Positions 53,952-62,885 are shown, counted from the stretch's first letter. The stretch is DNA of 64,000 nucleotides from Parachlamydiales bacterium (GCA_019694475.1 JAIBBX010000002.1:496001-560000); one strand, 5' to 3'. Notes: generated from the letters alone by a model not told the origin. Program-made: numbers and translations.

Positions 53952-53964
53952 GCCGCTTTACATT
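53942..53964. repeat. Dispersed palindrome, copy 4
   Basis: CAAATGTAAAGC, centre C, GCTTTACATT; only the last two right-arm bases are lost. It lies 45 bases upstream of the heparinase-like gene and 17 bases after the preceding stop. Confidence 0.93.
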
Positions 53965-53981
53965 GACGATAGGAGAGAGCG

Positions 53982-55145
53982 TCATGAATAGCGAATCTTT
54001 TCAACACCCGGTTGCAATTTCCAGAATTTTTCCAACCCTAGGCAAATCATATATATTCCAAAAATCACAGCTATAGCAGCCATGCCCGAAACATACGCGC
54101 GGATCGGCATAGTAACAACCCCTGGTATGGCATAAAATGCGGAAGCAATCAGCATAGGCATGACAAACCGAAAGGAAGGCTGAACATAGAAACAAGCAAC
54201 AATCCCAACATTAATCAACATCAATACGGATATGAACAAAAACAATATTTTTGCAAACACCGTCTTAATTACAAACAACAAATCTGATTTTACAAGAGAA
54301 ATACATTCATTCCGGAGAATGCTCTCGTATTCGTCTGAGTAAATTACGACATCTGCCTTAACTGATTTGGCTTTTTTAAACGAAACCGAATCATCGTATG
54401 AAATCCCGAGATTATTTTTGAGATAACCGAATCCGATGTAAATATTATGCCATTTGGGATGTTTCAATGATTGCTTTTGATAACTATAGCCCTTCTCCAA
54501 CAAATATTGATCTCTTTTGTATTCCAAGGATCTAAAATGCAAATAGGGTATGAGAAAAAAAGCCGAAACAAGAATAATGCAAAAAGATTTTTGAACGGGT
54601 TTGATGTCCTTAGATAGCAGAATCCAAGTTAGAACAAGAAGCAAACAACCAGTTCCTGCATGGCACCTTATAAAGTTGGAATAGCCAGAAAAAATTCCAA
54701 TGAAAGCCAATATTGTTAAAAATCCAAAGTTTAATTTATGCCCCATGTGCTTCCACAACAGAAGCAGAGGAAGAGTGATTTCAACAGCGACTAATCCAGC
54801 TATGTAAACATCATAAAACTTGATGCCTAGGAGAGTAAGAAAAATAATTCCAATAACAGAAATTGAACGGATAAGCCAATTATTGAATATCTTAAAGAAG
54901 CAATAACATGAAGATAGAGCGCCAAGAATCAACAAGGAAAACAAAAACACCGGAATCGCAACATCTAGAGAAATTCCAAAGAATTTCGCAATCATTGGAA
55001 TAAAATAATAGATCCCTAAATCATCTGAATATCCACCGAGTGAAAGTTGATTATTGACCATCCCTACTAGCGGAACGCCCGTTTCAGCAAGTCCATTCAT
55101 TGTCTCTTCGAGTTGTGAATATCTGCATACCATAATTTTTAGCAT
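53982..55145 (-). CDS. Polytopic membrane protein, possibly GT-C-like and N-terminally shortened
   Basis: 387 residues, about eight hydrophobic segments, and an extracytoplasmic loop rich in Lys/Tyr (YKRDQYLLEKGYSYQKQ). The product starts in what looks like the first external loop of a longer protein (GLAETGVPLVGMVNNQLSLG). An in-frame TAA lies directly before the ATG, and about 45 open codons without a good start precede that stop. Either the true start is this ATG or the gene was truncated by a nonsense change. Function not assigned. Confidence 0.5.
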   Translation of the reverse strand: MLKIMVCRYSQLEETMNGLAETGVPLVGMVNNQLSLGGYSDDLGIYYFIPMIAKFFGISLDVAIPVFLFSLLILGALSSCYCFFKIFNNWLIRSISVIGIIFLTLLGIKFYDVYIAGLVAVEITLPLLLLWKHMGHKLNFGFLTILAFIGIFSGYSNFIRCHAGTGCLLLVLTWILLSKDIKPVQKSFCIILVSAFFLIPYLHFRSLEYKRDQYLLEKGYSYQKQSLKHPKWHNIYIGFGYLKNNLGISYDDSVSFKKAKSVKADVVIYSDEYESILRNECISLVKSDLLFVIKTVFAKILFLFISVLMLINVGIVACFYVQPSFRFVMPMLIASAFYAIPGVVTMPIRAYVSGMAAIAVIFGIYMICLGLEKFWKLQPGVEKIRYS

Positions 55146-55284
55146 TTAGGAATCTCGCATATTGGGATTGTTTTCATAATCAGGTATCGAGGAAACAAAA
55201 GATAAAATTTGCACAGCACGCTTAATTGCAGGAAATATATGTTGTTCGATTTTCTTGAGCAATATTGACAAAGTCCTTGAGAAG

Positions 55285-55710
55285 TTATCTGAATAAGAAG
55301 GTTGACCCGGTTAGAATTAGAAATATGCCAAATATTTTGGAGAGCGTAAACGGCTCTTGAAAATGCAGCAAGGATACCGACACAACAATGATCAAATTAA
55401 AAGCGATTGCAACAGGATAAGCTTTTGATAGCTCGAGATGCGCAAGAGCCATCATCCACGCGCCAGTCCCCATTGCGATTGTCATCAATCCGGCCCAAGT
55501 TTGCCAAGCCGAAAAAAGAACCCAGAAATAAGAAATAACAGACTTAATCGAATTAAAATGCCATTCGCCCATTTTTTGAATTTGGGTTTTAATAATAATT
55601 GCTCCAAGAGCATTAAAAACCACAAAAACAGCAACCATCCCCCAACCTAGAGATAAAGTCTTTGAAGCAGAAATAGCTAGTGATTTAGAACCGGATTTAG
55701 TGATACCCAT
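55285..55710 (-). CDS. Small DMT-superfamily membrane protein (EamA/SMR-like)
   Basis: 141 residues from the ATG at 55710 (AGGAG about ten bases upstream; a TTG at 55734 is less likely). Four membrane helices with GALIII, YFWVLFSAWQTWAGL, LELSKAYPVAIAFNLIIVV and LSKIFGIFLILTGSTFLF, like ArnE/ArnF and related small transporters. In glycan loci such proteins flip lipid-linked monosaccharides; a match with the GtrB-type GT2 enzymes here is plausible. Confidence 0.7.
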   Translation of the reverse strand: MGITKSGSKSLAISASKTLSLGWGMVAVFVVFNALGAIIIKTQIQKMGEWHFNSIKSVISYFWVLFSAWQTWAGLMTIAMGTGAWMMALAHLELSKAYPVAIAFNLIIVVSVSLLHFQEPFTLSKIFGIFLILTGSTFLFR

Positions 55711-55723
55711 TTGAAAGTTTCTC

Positions 55724-57523
55724 CTATTCTGCAAAGCTATTTTGAGGAATCAAAATCTCGTACTGCTGGTTAGACCAGACTACCTTTGGATTCCAAGCAT
55801 TTGTTATCTTCTCATTGTAAATCTTCGTTTTTTCTTTGACCTCTTCGATAAAACAATAAGAACCAGGCCATAAAAATTTCGACTCAATCTCCTCAGGCAT
55901 ATATCCTTCAATTTTAGGCCTGATAATGGCTTTGGGAGGAGACATTGCGGTAATTTGATCCAACTTCTGTATGAACTTTGGCGTTTCTAGATAAAAAATA
56001 CACGAATGGTCTCCTAACGGAAATGTCATAGAGCCATAGTAAATCGTAAAACTGTAAGGCTCAGCGAGAATACTTTCCCCGGGATTTGCATATTTACCCA
56101 ATTCTGCAATTAAAGATTCTATACACTCGACATTCTCTTTTGTTGTAAAGATCCCATTGAACCTATCTATTTTCAAAGACTGAGGAAATTTGCCTGTATA
56201 GATGGGATAAATTAGATTTTTAACCCCTTTCCCGCCTATCACTAAAAAAACCACTGTACCTAGGCAAAATAAAGGAAACTTACAATTTCGAAAGCTCCCA
56301 GCCCTTTGGAGAAGCGCTACTGTTTGGCCGCAAAGAAGAAACCCTATCATGAACCAAATACCAACTAAACCCATTCCAGATCCAATCGTGAGAAAAAGAG
56401 GCCAGCTAATACCGAGCATCATGATTATCATTTCGTCAAAGCCAAAACTTTTTTTGAGAAGAAATGCCGAAAGAACACTCAAGGAGATTAACATCGGAAA
56501 AACATCAAAACAATCTGGCCAAACGGACAGAAATACCTTTTTAATATCCGGAAATATTATGTAAAACCCCACCAACGCAACGCAAAACAGAAAAAAACAA
56601 CCGATGAAATAGCTGAAATATTTAACCTTATTTTTTTCGATTGCATAGTATACAAGAATTGTAAATGCAGTGGCGAATATTAAAACGGGAACCTTACCAA
56701 ACAAATGCCCAAACCAAGTGGAAATTAAAAATGAGGCTGTGTGCATTGGAGTAGGAGTTTGATAAAAGATGTAGCTCCTCAGCAGATCTTTTGATTGCAA
56801 GAGCAGCCCAAATGCAAAAAAAGAAAAAATAATTACGCCGAACATCTTTAAATATGCAGGCAGAAAAAGATTGAATCGACTCCTATCGAAAATAGCACAA
56901 TAGAGCAAGATTGCTGCAGGAACAAAAAGGACTAAGACCAAAGGCATTCTGGAAAAGACCAATAAAACATAAACCAACCCTGAAATTGCCGGATTTATGG
57001 TCTTGGAGGGATTCAAATGCAGCTTTAAAAAATATAAGCAAAATATCGAATAAAGAAGCGTCGGGAGAGATACGTAATTAATAATGTCATTTGGAAGCGA
57101 CAGAGATGTTAAAAAGATAGCTCCCATTATCATTAAGTTAGGCTTGTACATTTGAAAAAGTGTATTAGCAGTAAATGCAGCCGTTAATCCTAAACATAAT
57201 GCGCCTCCCAAGCGAGCTCCCCACATGCCATAACTATCAAAAAGAAGCAGCCACCATCCTCCCACCACATCCGAAAGCCACCAAAAAGGCAAAACAGAGA
57301 TATAATTTAAGCCAAAAATTTGTGCTATTTTTTGATTTGTAAGATGAAGGCCGGTATCCATATGGTTATGGAAAACCATGAAAGGGATCTGCGCGATAAC
57401 GACTACTAAAGCTATTCCAATCAGGATTCCCCATCGCCCAAAATCAATTTTAGAAATGACTTCAAGGAATTTTATTTTTGAGAATGAAGAATTTGATTGT
57501 GTTTGAAAATTCACTTTGAACAC
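55724..57523 (-). CDS. Large polytopic membrane protein, GT-C-like
   Basis: 599 residues: eleven or so membrane helices followed by a soluble C-terminal domain of about 150 residues (ESLIAELGKYANPGESILAEP). The first external loop has HNHMDTGLHL, with an Asp in the position where GT-C glycosyltransferases place the catalytic acid. It probably adds a sugar from polyprenyl-phosphate donors outside the membrane. Overlaps the upstream methyltransferase by 13 bases and the EamA-like gene follows, so flippase and transferase would be co-expressed. Confidence 0.65.
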   Translation of the reverse strand: MFKVNFQTQSNSSFSKIKFLEVISKIDFGRWGILIGIALVVVIAQIPFMVFHNHMDTGLHLTNQKIAQIFGLNYISVLPFWWLSDVVGGWWLLLFDSYGMWGARLGGALCLGLTAAFTANTLFQMYKPNLMIMGAIFLTSLSLPNDIINYVSLPTLLYSIFCLYFLKLHLNPSKTINPAISGLVYVLLVFSRMPLVLVLFVPAAILLYCAIFDRSRFNLFLPAYLKMFGVIIFSFFAFGLLLQSKDLLRSYIFYQTPTPMHTASFLISTWFGHLFGKVPVLIFATAFTILVYYAIEKNKVKYFSYFIGCFFLFCVALVGFYIIFPDIKKVFLSVWPDCFDVFPMLISLSVLSAFLLKKSFGFDEMIIMMLGISWPLFLTIGSGMGLVGIWFMIGFLLCGQTVALLQRAGSFRNCKFPLFCLGTVVFLVIGGKGVKNLIYPIYTGKFPQSLKIDRFNGIFTTKENVECIESLIAELGKYANPGESILAEPYSFTIYYGSMTFPLGDHSCIFYLETPKFIQKLDQITAMSPPKAIIRPKIEGYMPEEIESKFLWPGSYCFIEEVKEKTKIYNEKITNAWNPKVVWSNQQYEILIPQNSFAE

Positions 57524-58134
57524 TCCAAAATTATGTGTGTATAAGGAACTCTTAGCATATCATGCAAAATAGTTGTCTTTACATTTGAAAACACTTCTGT
57601 TGCCAGAGCTTCATAACCTTCCTTATTTCGAATGTTTTGCCCTCGATCCTTTTTTATTATCAATCTTGCAAACATAGACTGCTCTTTAACAAAGCAATTA
57701 TCCAAAGTAATACAGCGCCCCGTTTCTTTCATTGAATTTTTCACAACTCGGAACAAATTGATCACTTCATCGTCGCTCAGGTGATGCAAAAGACCAAATG
57801 CAATAACTAGATCAAATTTTGGGAATTGGCTCAAAAACTGAGGATTATTTACATTACTACAAACAAAAATTCCTCTTTCGCCGAATCTCATTTTTGCATG
57901 ATTGATATATTCCTGACTAATATCAACCCCATAATACTGAACCGCTGAAGGGAGATAATTTAGAATCGTTCCAGTGCCACACCCAAAATCCAATAAAGCA
58001 TCACGATTCTTAGGACATACAAATTCTTGTATGAATCTACGCCTAACTTCATTTGCTCCAATAATCCATTGAAACAAATCATAAACTCTTCCGATTCCTA
58101 GGATTGATCTAATTCCGTTATTTATTTGAGGCAT
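57511..58134 (-). CDS. Class I SAM-dependent methyltransferase
   Basis: 207 residues. Motif I ALLDFGCGTGTILNYL, YYGVDISQEYINHA, LVIAFGLLHHLSDDEVINLF and RCITLDNCFV. A short, complete methyltransferase domain. The context (first gene of an operon with two membrane proteins) suggests a glycan or lipid-carrier substrate. Confidence 0.8.
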   Translation of the reverse strand: MPQINNGIRSILGIGRVYDLFQWIIGANEVRRRFIQEFVCPKNRDALLDFGCGTGTILNYLPSAVQYYGVDISQEYINHAKMRFGERGIFVCSNVNNPQFLSQFPKFDLVIAFGLLHHLSDDEVINLFRVVKNSMKETGRCITLDNCFVKEQSMFARLIIKKDRGQNIRNKEGYEALATEVFSNVKTTILHDMLRVPYTHIILECSK

Positions 58135-58441
58135 GGATCCCTTATTTGCTCTTTCTTATCGTTCTTGTTGCAAGATAAGGTTCATTAAAAAGAAAATTCT
58201 TCATTTTGTCTTCTGGGATTGAGTTTTTCTCCAGTAAATATGATGAATGATTTTTGATCCCATCAAAGATCAAGTTCCGTGATACCTATGGCAGAAACTG
58301 TGATCCTCGAAGAAAGCAAATCTCAGTGATTAAGCCAGCATATCCAATCAGATTGATTTTTGCAGTAAAATAGGTACATTCGAACCTCTTTTGACAATAG
58401 TTTTCTCTGCTAGAAAAAATCATTTTGCCGACTAGTCTCTA

Positions 58442-58463
58442 CAAATGTAAAGTGGCTTTGCAT
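58442..58463. repeat. Dispersed palindrome, copy 5 (degenerate)
   Basis: CAAATGTAAAGT, centre G, GCTTTGCAT: two substitutions within the arms and a shortened right end. It lies 103 bases upstream of the ATG at 58545, upstream of the likely promoter. Confidence 0.8.
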
Positions 58464-58511
58464 GATGCAGCCATGTTTCTTAGGAATCTAGATCATAAAC
58501 ATACCGTCTCA

Positions 58512-58517
58512 TATAAT
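58512..58517 (+). promoter_or_regulatory. -10 box of the methyltransferase gene
   Basis: TATAAT 27 bases before the ATG at 58545. The -35 region is poor. Confidence 0.4.
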
Positions 58518-58544
58518 CTGTTGAAAAAAGCAAAAGGTAAATTC

Positions 58545-59336
58545 ATGAAAAGCGAATCCATGAAACAGTGGAATACGACTCCATGTGGCAGTTCTGACGT
58601 AAAAGAAGCAATTGGAACGCTTGATTTTTTTGATTCTGTAAGAAAAAGTCGGTATGAAGTTACAGACACTTGGATGAAAGAGAAAATCCCATTTCATGCT
58701 GGAGCAGGGAAAAAAGTTCTTGAAATCGGATTTGGAATGGGAACCGATCTACTCAGCTGGAAATTTGAAGGAGCAGAAGTATACGGAATAGATATAACTG
58801 AAAAACATTACAATTTGGCTCAATCGAACTTCAAACTTCACAACCAAACAGCCCATTTACAGCTTGCTGATGCGGCTAACATTCCATTTAGCGCTGAATT
58901 TTTCGACATCGTTTATTCAAACGGCGTTCTCCACCATACACCTGACACAGTTCGATGCATTTCTGAAGCCTTTCGAGTATTAAAGACAGGCGGACAATTC
59001 ATTTTCTCTATGTACAGAACGTACAGTGCATTTCATATTTTTTCTAAACTTATCATTGATGGGATAAGGCATGGAAAACTAAAACAATTGGGTTACGAGG
59101 GGCTTCTTTCGACAATTGAAACTGGAGCGGATGGGATAAATATCAAGCCTTTGGTAAAAACCTACACAAAAACCCAATTAAAACACATGCTTTCAGACTT
59201 CTCGAAAGTAGAGTTCAAAGTAGCTCATCTTAAACTAGAGCATTTTTCCTCATTCAGACGCTTCATACCTAAATTTTGCGAAAAGCTTTTAGAGCCATGG
59301 CTAGGTTGGTATTTGATCGCTTATGCGACCAAATAA
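58545..59336 (+). CDS. Class I SAM-dependent methyltransferase
   Basis: 263 residues from the ATG at 58545 (AAAGGT ribosome site); in-frame starts at 58473 and 58425 exist but lie upstream of the -10 box. VLEIGFGMGTDLLSW, VYGIDITEKHYNLAQ and DIVYSNGVLHHTPDTVRCI are the SAM and acceptor motifs; TGGQFIFSMYRTY ends the fold. N-terminal MKQWNTTPCGSSDVKEA is typical of a subgroup near O-antigen genes. Sixth methyltransferase in the window. Confidence 0.82.
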   Translation: MKSESMKQWNTTPCGSSDVKEAIGTLDFFDSVRKSRYEVTDTWMKEKIPFHAGAGKKVLEIGFGMGTDLLSWKFEGAEVYGIDITEKHYNLAQSNFKLHNQTAHLQLADAANIPFSAEFFDIVYSNGVLHHTPDTVRCISEAFRVLKTGGQFIFSMYRTYSAFHIFSKLIIDGIRHGKLKQLGYEGLLSTIETGADGINIKPLVKTYTKTQLKHMLSDFSKVEFKVAHLKLEHFSSFRRFIPKFCEKLLEPWLGWYLIAYATK

Positions 59337-59398
59337 CATAACTTACTCAAAAAAACCGCTTATTGTATGATTCCTGATCCTAATTTTTTGGAGTAAAT

Positions 59399-60379
59399 AT
59401 GGCAGCAATCGCACCTTTAGTTGAACATCAACTATTAAATCCCGCCCAACAAACACAGCCATCGGAAGGACTCGTATCTCTTAAAGAGCTAGTCATTACA
59501 GCATTTGCCGCCGCAATCGCTGTTATTGTGGCAAATTTTTATGGCTTCGGATTTGGCTTGCTCGCAGGGATTGCACTTCAATTTGCCGCTACTCTGATAG
59601 ATAGGCTCATCGCCAATCTCTGCGTAAAAAAAGAATTCGTTCTGCTATCAGAAGAACTAGGACTCAATCCAGCAGAAGAAATTCACCCTCAAAGAAGAAA
59701 CATTGCTCGACTCGACCAACTCGACGATGCCGGCCGCGAAAGACACCAAGAAAATATCGGTCATTTACTCGCCTTTGATCGCACCATTCGAACTGCAATC
59801 ATTCGTCAAAGCCCCCATTATGAAAGCGCAGGCCCTTTCGCATTCTTACGGGATCATTTTCCTAATATGGATTATTCTGGTCTAAGGCTTCTTGGAATAA
59901 AACCCTTTCGGTTTAAAAATACAGGACAAGAAGGGTATGAAATTGCGATCCGCTCTCAAAACCCTCAAGGTTGGATCTATTTTTTAGCACTGAAAAATGG
60001 AGTATTGCAAGAGGGCGGAGGGGAAATGGAAAGAATCGAAAGAGTCACTCCTTTCATGCGCCGAGAACAAGCAGAAGCCAATCACCTTTCTATCTTAGGA
60101 CTGCCTTTCATGAGGACTGATCATTTACATTTAAAATTAGCCGCAGACGATAGAGATATGGATTTATGCCAAGTTGAAGTCGATTCTGTCAATCCGGTAC
60201 GATTCGATTTTGTCGTTCAACTAATGCCAGGACTCAATCCATTGATCCAAACTTACGATGGTTACGAACTGAATTTGCGAACACCCAGAGGCATCGTTCA
60301 ATATTATGCAGACCCTAGAGGACGGCATATAGCCAAGCCAAATGAAGTCAGAAATATTGCCCCTCGAGTTGAAATGTAA
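59399..60379 (+). CDS. Inc-like hypothetical protein with a bilobed hydrophobic segment
   Basis: 326 residues. A short hydrophilic N-terminus, then two adjacent hydrophobic segments (about 31-47 and 51-66) separated by a Gly-rich turn (FYGFGFG), then a long soluble domain. This bilobed pattern near an end is the hallmark of chlamydial inclusion-membrane proteins secreted by type III secretion; no family match is claimed. GGAG lies five bases upstream. The last Met codon and the TAA are formed by palindrome copy 6. It could equally be an ordinary inner-membrane protein. Confidence 0.6.
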   Translation: MAAIAPLVEHQLLNPAQQTQPSEGLVSLKELVITAFAAAIAVIVANFYGFGFGLLAGIALQFAATLIDRLIANLCVKKEFVLLSEELGLNPAEEIHPQRRNIARLDQLDDAGRERHQENIGHLLAFDRTIRTAIIRQSPHYESAGPFAFLRDHFPNMDYSGLRLLGIKPFRFKNTGQEGYEIAIRSQNPQGWIYFLALKNGVLQEGGGEMERIERVTPFMRREQAEANHLSILGLPFMRTDHLHLKLAADDRDMDLCQVEVDSVNPVRFDFVVQLMPGLNPLIQTYDGYELNLRTPRGIVQYYADPRGRHIAKPNEVRNIAPRVEM

Positions 60380-60393
60380 AGCGGCTTTACATT
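60372..60393. repeat. Dispersed palindrome, copy 6
   Basis: AAATGTAAAGC, centre G, GCTTTACATT. It lies between two convergent genes; the TAA of the Inc-like gene (60377-60379) is inside it and the uvrB TAA (60392-60394) overlaps its right end. Here it could act as a bidirectional terminator, though no T-run follows. Confidence 0.93.
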
Positions 60394-62377
60394 AGTCCTG
60401 ATCGGTTTTGAGCATTTCTAGATTTTGGTAATAGCGCATGAGATCGCGGGCGCGAGCTGCGTCTTCAAAACGGAGTTCTTTAGCGGCTCTGCGCATTTCA
60501 ATTTCGCATTCTTTGATTTTCGCTTCGAGATTTTCGACATCTTCTTTTTTTGGCTCTTGTTCAGGGGCTTCTTCCGGGATGCCGAAAGTTTCTTCAAGAG
60601 AGGCGATATCGCCTCTTTTGGTCGATTTTGGCGTGATATTGTGCTTTTCGTTATGGGCTTGCTGATGAGCTCTGCGGTCTTTGGTGATCTGCATGGTGTT
60701 GCGGATTGCTGATGTTTGTTTGTCAGCATAAAGGATCACTCGGCCGCGGACATTTCGGGCTGCACGGCCGCAAGTTTGGATCAGCGCTGTTTCCGAACGG
60801 AGAAAACCCTCTTTATCGGCATCGAGGATCACAACGAGAGAAACTTCAGGAAGATCCAGGCCTTCTCTTAAAAGGTTGATACCGACTAGAACATCGAATT
60901 CGCCTAACCGGAGCGATTTGAGGATTTGCATCCGTTCGAGGGTATCGATATCGGAGTGAAGGTATTTTGCTTTCACACCAATTTCATTGAGGTATTTGGA
61001 CAGATCCTCGGAGAGCTTTTTGGTTAGCGTGGTTACGAGAATGCGCCCGCCTTGCTCGGATTCCTTGCGGATTTCTTCAAGGCAGTCGTCCACTTGGCCT
61101 GTCGCTGGACGAAGTTCAATTTCAGGATCAAGAAGACCTGTGGGCCGGATGATTTGCTGGATCACATCGCCTTCGGCCTGCTCGACTTCCCACTGGCCCG
61201 GTGTAGCCGTTACGTAGATCACTTGCCGGAATTTTTTGTAAGTTTCTTCGAATTTTAATGGACGGTTGTCAAAGGCGGAAGGGAGGCGGAATCCAAATTC
61301 AATAAGCGCTTGTTTGCGAGAGCGATCTCCATTGTACATCGCGTGGAGTTGCGGCAAGGTCTGGTGCGATTCATCGATAAAGAACAGAAAATCTTCAGGG
61401 AAGTAATCGATCAGGCAGGGAGGCGGCTCCCCAGGAAGGCGGCGGCTGAAATGGCGAGAATAATTCTCAACGCCTTTGCAATAACCAATCTCGCGGATCA
61501 TCTCGAGATCGTAATTTGTCCGCTCTTTGATCCGCTGAGCTTCGATGAGCCGATTTTCTTTTTGGAAATAGGCGATGCGCTCAGCAAGCTCTTGCCGAAT
61601 CGTTTCCATGGCTGAATAGCGGACATTTTCAGGAGTAACGAAGTGAGAACCCGGGAAAATCGTGATTTTCTCAAGGCGCTTACGCACTTTGCCTGTGAGA
61701 GGGTCGATTTCACTGATGCGCTCGATTTCATCGCCAAAAAATTCGATCCGGTAGGCAAGGTCGTCTTCGTAAGCTGGAACAATTTCAAGTACGTCGCCTC
61801 GAGCTCGGAAAGTAGCCCGGGCAAGATCATAATCGCCCCTCTCATAGTGCAATTCAACGAGGTGCATGAGGACGTCATCTCTGCGCACTTGCTGGCCGAC
61901 CGCAAGGTTGAGAAGCATCTGGCTGTAATACTCCGGCGTACCAAGGCCGTAAATACAAGAAACAGACGAGACAATGATCACATCGGGCCGTTCGATAAGC
62001 GAACGGGTTGCGCTGAGGCGCATTTTTTCAATCCGATCGTTGATCGCAAGGTCTTTTTCGATGTAGGTATCGGTACGGGCAATGTAGGCTTCTGGCTGGT
62101 AGTAATCGTAGTAGGAAACAAAATATTCAACAGCGTTATCGGGGAAAAAGCCTTTGAACTCTTGGTAGAGCTGAGCGGCAAGCGTTTTGTTGTGGGCAAG
62201 GATAAGCGCCGGCTTCTTGGCTTGTTGGATGACATTTGCCATGGTGAACGTTTTGCCGGAACCGGTAATGCCAAGAAGAACTTGAGCTTTCTTGCCAGCA
62301 ATAACGCCGGAAACGAGCCTCTCGATGGCCTCTGGCTGATCTCCTGTAGGTTGAAATTCGGATTTCAGATGAAACAT
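60392..62377 (-). CDS. uvrB: Excinuclease ABC subunit B
   Basis: 661 residues. Nucleotide-excision repair helicase-like subunit that loads onto damaged DNA with UvrA and recruits UvrC. Walker A GITGSGKT (36-43), the beta-hairpin region YYDYYQPEAYIARTDTYIEK, FIDESHQTLPQL, the C-terminal helicase motifs (YLHSDIDTLER, LLREGLDLPEV, QTCGRAARNV) and a final UVR domain for UvrC contact. Full length. A TATAAT lies six bases before the ATG. Confidence 0.98.
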   Translation of the reverse strand: MFHLKSEFQPTGDQPEAIERLVSGVIAGKKAQVLLGITGSGKTFTMANVIQQAKKPALILAHNKTLAAQLYQEFKGFFPDNAVEYFVSYYDYYQPEAYIARTDTYIEKDLAINDRIEKMRLSATRSLIERPDVIIVSSVSCIYGLGTPEYYSQMLLNLAVGQQVRRDDVLMHLVELHYERGDYDLARATFRARGDVLEIVPAYEDDLAYRIEFFGDEIERISEIDPLTGKVRKRLEKITIFPGSHFVTPENVRYSAMETIRQELAERIAYFQKENRLIEAQRIKERTNYDLEMIREIGYCKGVENYSRHFSRRLPGEPPPCLIDYFPEDFLFFIDESHQTLPQLHAMYNGDRSRKQALIEFGFRLPSAFDNRPLKFEETYKKFRQVIYVTATPGQWEVEQAEGDVIQQIIRPTGLLDPEIELRPATGQVDDCLEEIRKESEQGGRILVTTLTKKLSEDLSKYLNEIGVKAKYLHSDIDTLERMQILKSLRLGEFDVLVGINLLREGLDLPEVSLVVILDADKEGFLRSETALIQTCGRAARNVRGRVILYADKQTSAIRNTMQITKDRRAHQQAHNEKHNITPKSTKRGDIASLEETFGIPEEAPEQEPKKEDVENLEAKIKECEIEMRRAAKELRFEDAARARDLMRYYQNLEMLKTDQD

Positions 62378-62383
62378 GGCCCT

Positions 62384-62389
62384 ATTATA
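62384..62389 (-). promoter_or_regulatory. -10 box of uvrB, very close to the start codon
   Basis: TATAAT on the minus strand followed by six bases and the ATG at 62377, so the transcript would begin at the start codon. No convincing -35 hexamer. The same spacing occurs at 2823-2837. Confidence 0.45.
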
Positions 62390-62463
62390 GCAGAATGGAG
62401 CGCAGATGTGGAATGAAGAAAAATCCGACCGGAAGTAAAATTTATAGAGAGAACAAAAAATTC

Positions 62464-62493
62464 TTGTAACTTTTCCTTCTTAAATTATATATT
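62464..62493 (+). promoter_or_regulatory. Promoter of the small protein/aspartyl-protease-like operon
   Basis: TTGTAA (62464-62469) and TATATT (62488-62493) with an 18-base spacer; the leader to the ATG at 62532 would be about 32 bases and contains AGGAG. Confidence 0.5.
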
Positions 62494-62531
62494 GCCCGCT
62501 CTTTCCATAAACCCAGAAAAGGAGATTGAAT

Positions 62532-62885
62532 ATGGAAATTGACACCTACACTGATATCGCAATTAGCAATGGAACGCCGATTGACATGGCTTGGACATCT
62601 GATTCCCTTCACGTTAACCCCCAGACTCAATTAGCTCATCTAATCATAGGTTACTCTCCTTGCGGGTGGGGTAAAATGCGAAATTCTATAAAACCTATGG
62701 ACGTTAGCGGAGAAGCATCGATAAAATGGGAGTGGGGCGATAAAGATGGATCTAAAATATCTGTTGAAGCTTCTGCGTCGGCCAGCAATGATAAAGGTGA
62801 TTACATTGAAGTATCGGCTTCCCAGGATAGCGACGGAAAAGGGGATGTAGAAGTAACCATTGGCACCGAACGAGAGTCAAAATAA
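62532..62885 (+). CDS. Small hypothetical protein
   Basis: 117 residues from the ATG at 62532 with AGGAG eight bases upstream. The C-terminal half is a low-complexity acidic beta-rich stretch (VEASASASNDKGDY, SASQDSDGKGDVEV). No signal peptide, no family recognised. Its stop is directly followed by the ATG of the aspartyl-protease-like gene, so the two are one transcription unit. Confidence 0.6.
   Translation: MEIDTYTDIAISNGTPIDMAWTSDSLHVNPQTQLAHLIIGYSPCGWGKMRNSIKPMDVSGEASIKWEWGDKDGSKISVEASASASNDKGDYIEVSASQDSDGKGDVEVTIGTERESK

Larger units (their letters stand above)
58135..58544. other. Divergent intergenic region with palindrome copy 5
   Basis: Between two methyltransferase genes. The right half contains an open frame continuous with the methyltransferase from a TTG at 58425, but its first residues come from the palindrome (KCKVALHD), and a TATAAT at 58512 points to a later start. 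The rest holds no supported gene. Confidence 0.5.

Noticed and set aside
57571..57590. CTTTACATTTG resembling a palindrome arm
   Set aside because: It is a single arm within a methyltransferase coding region, without the GC centre or second arm; likely chance.
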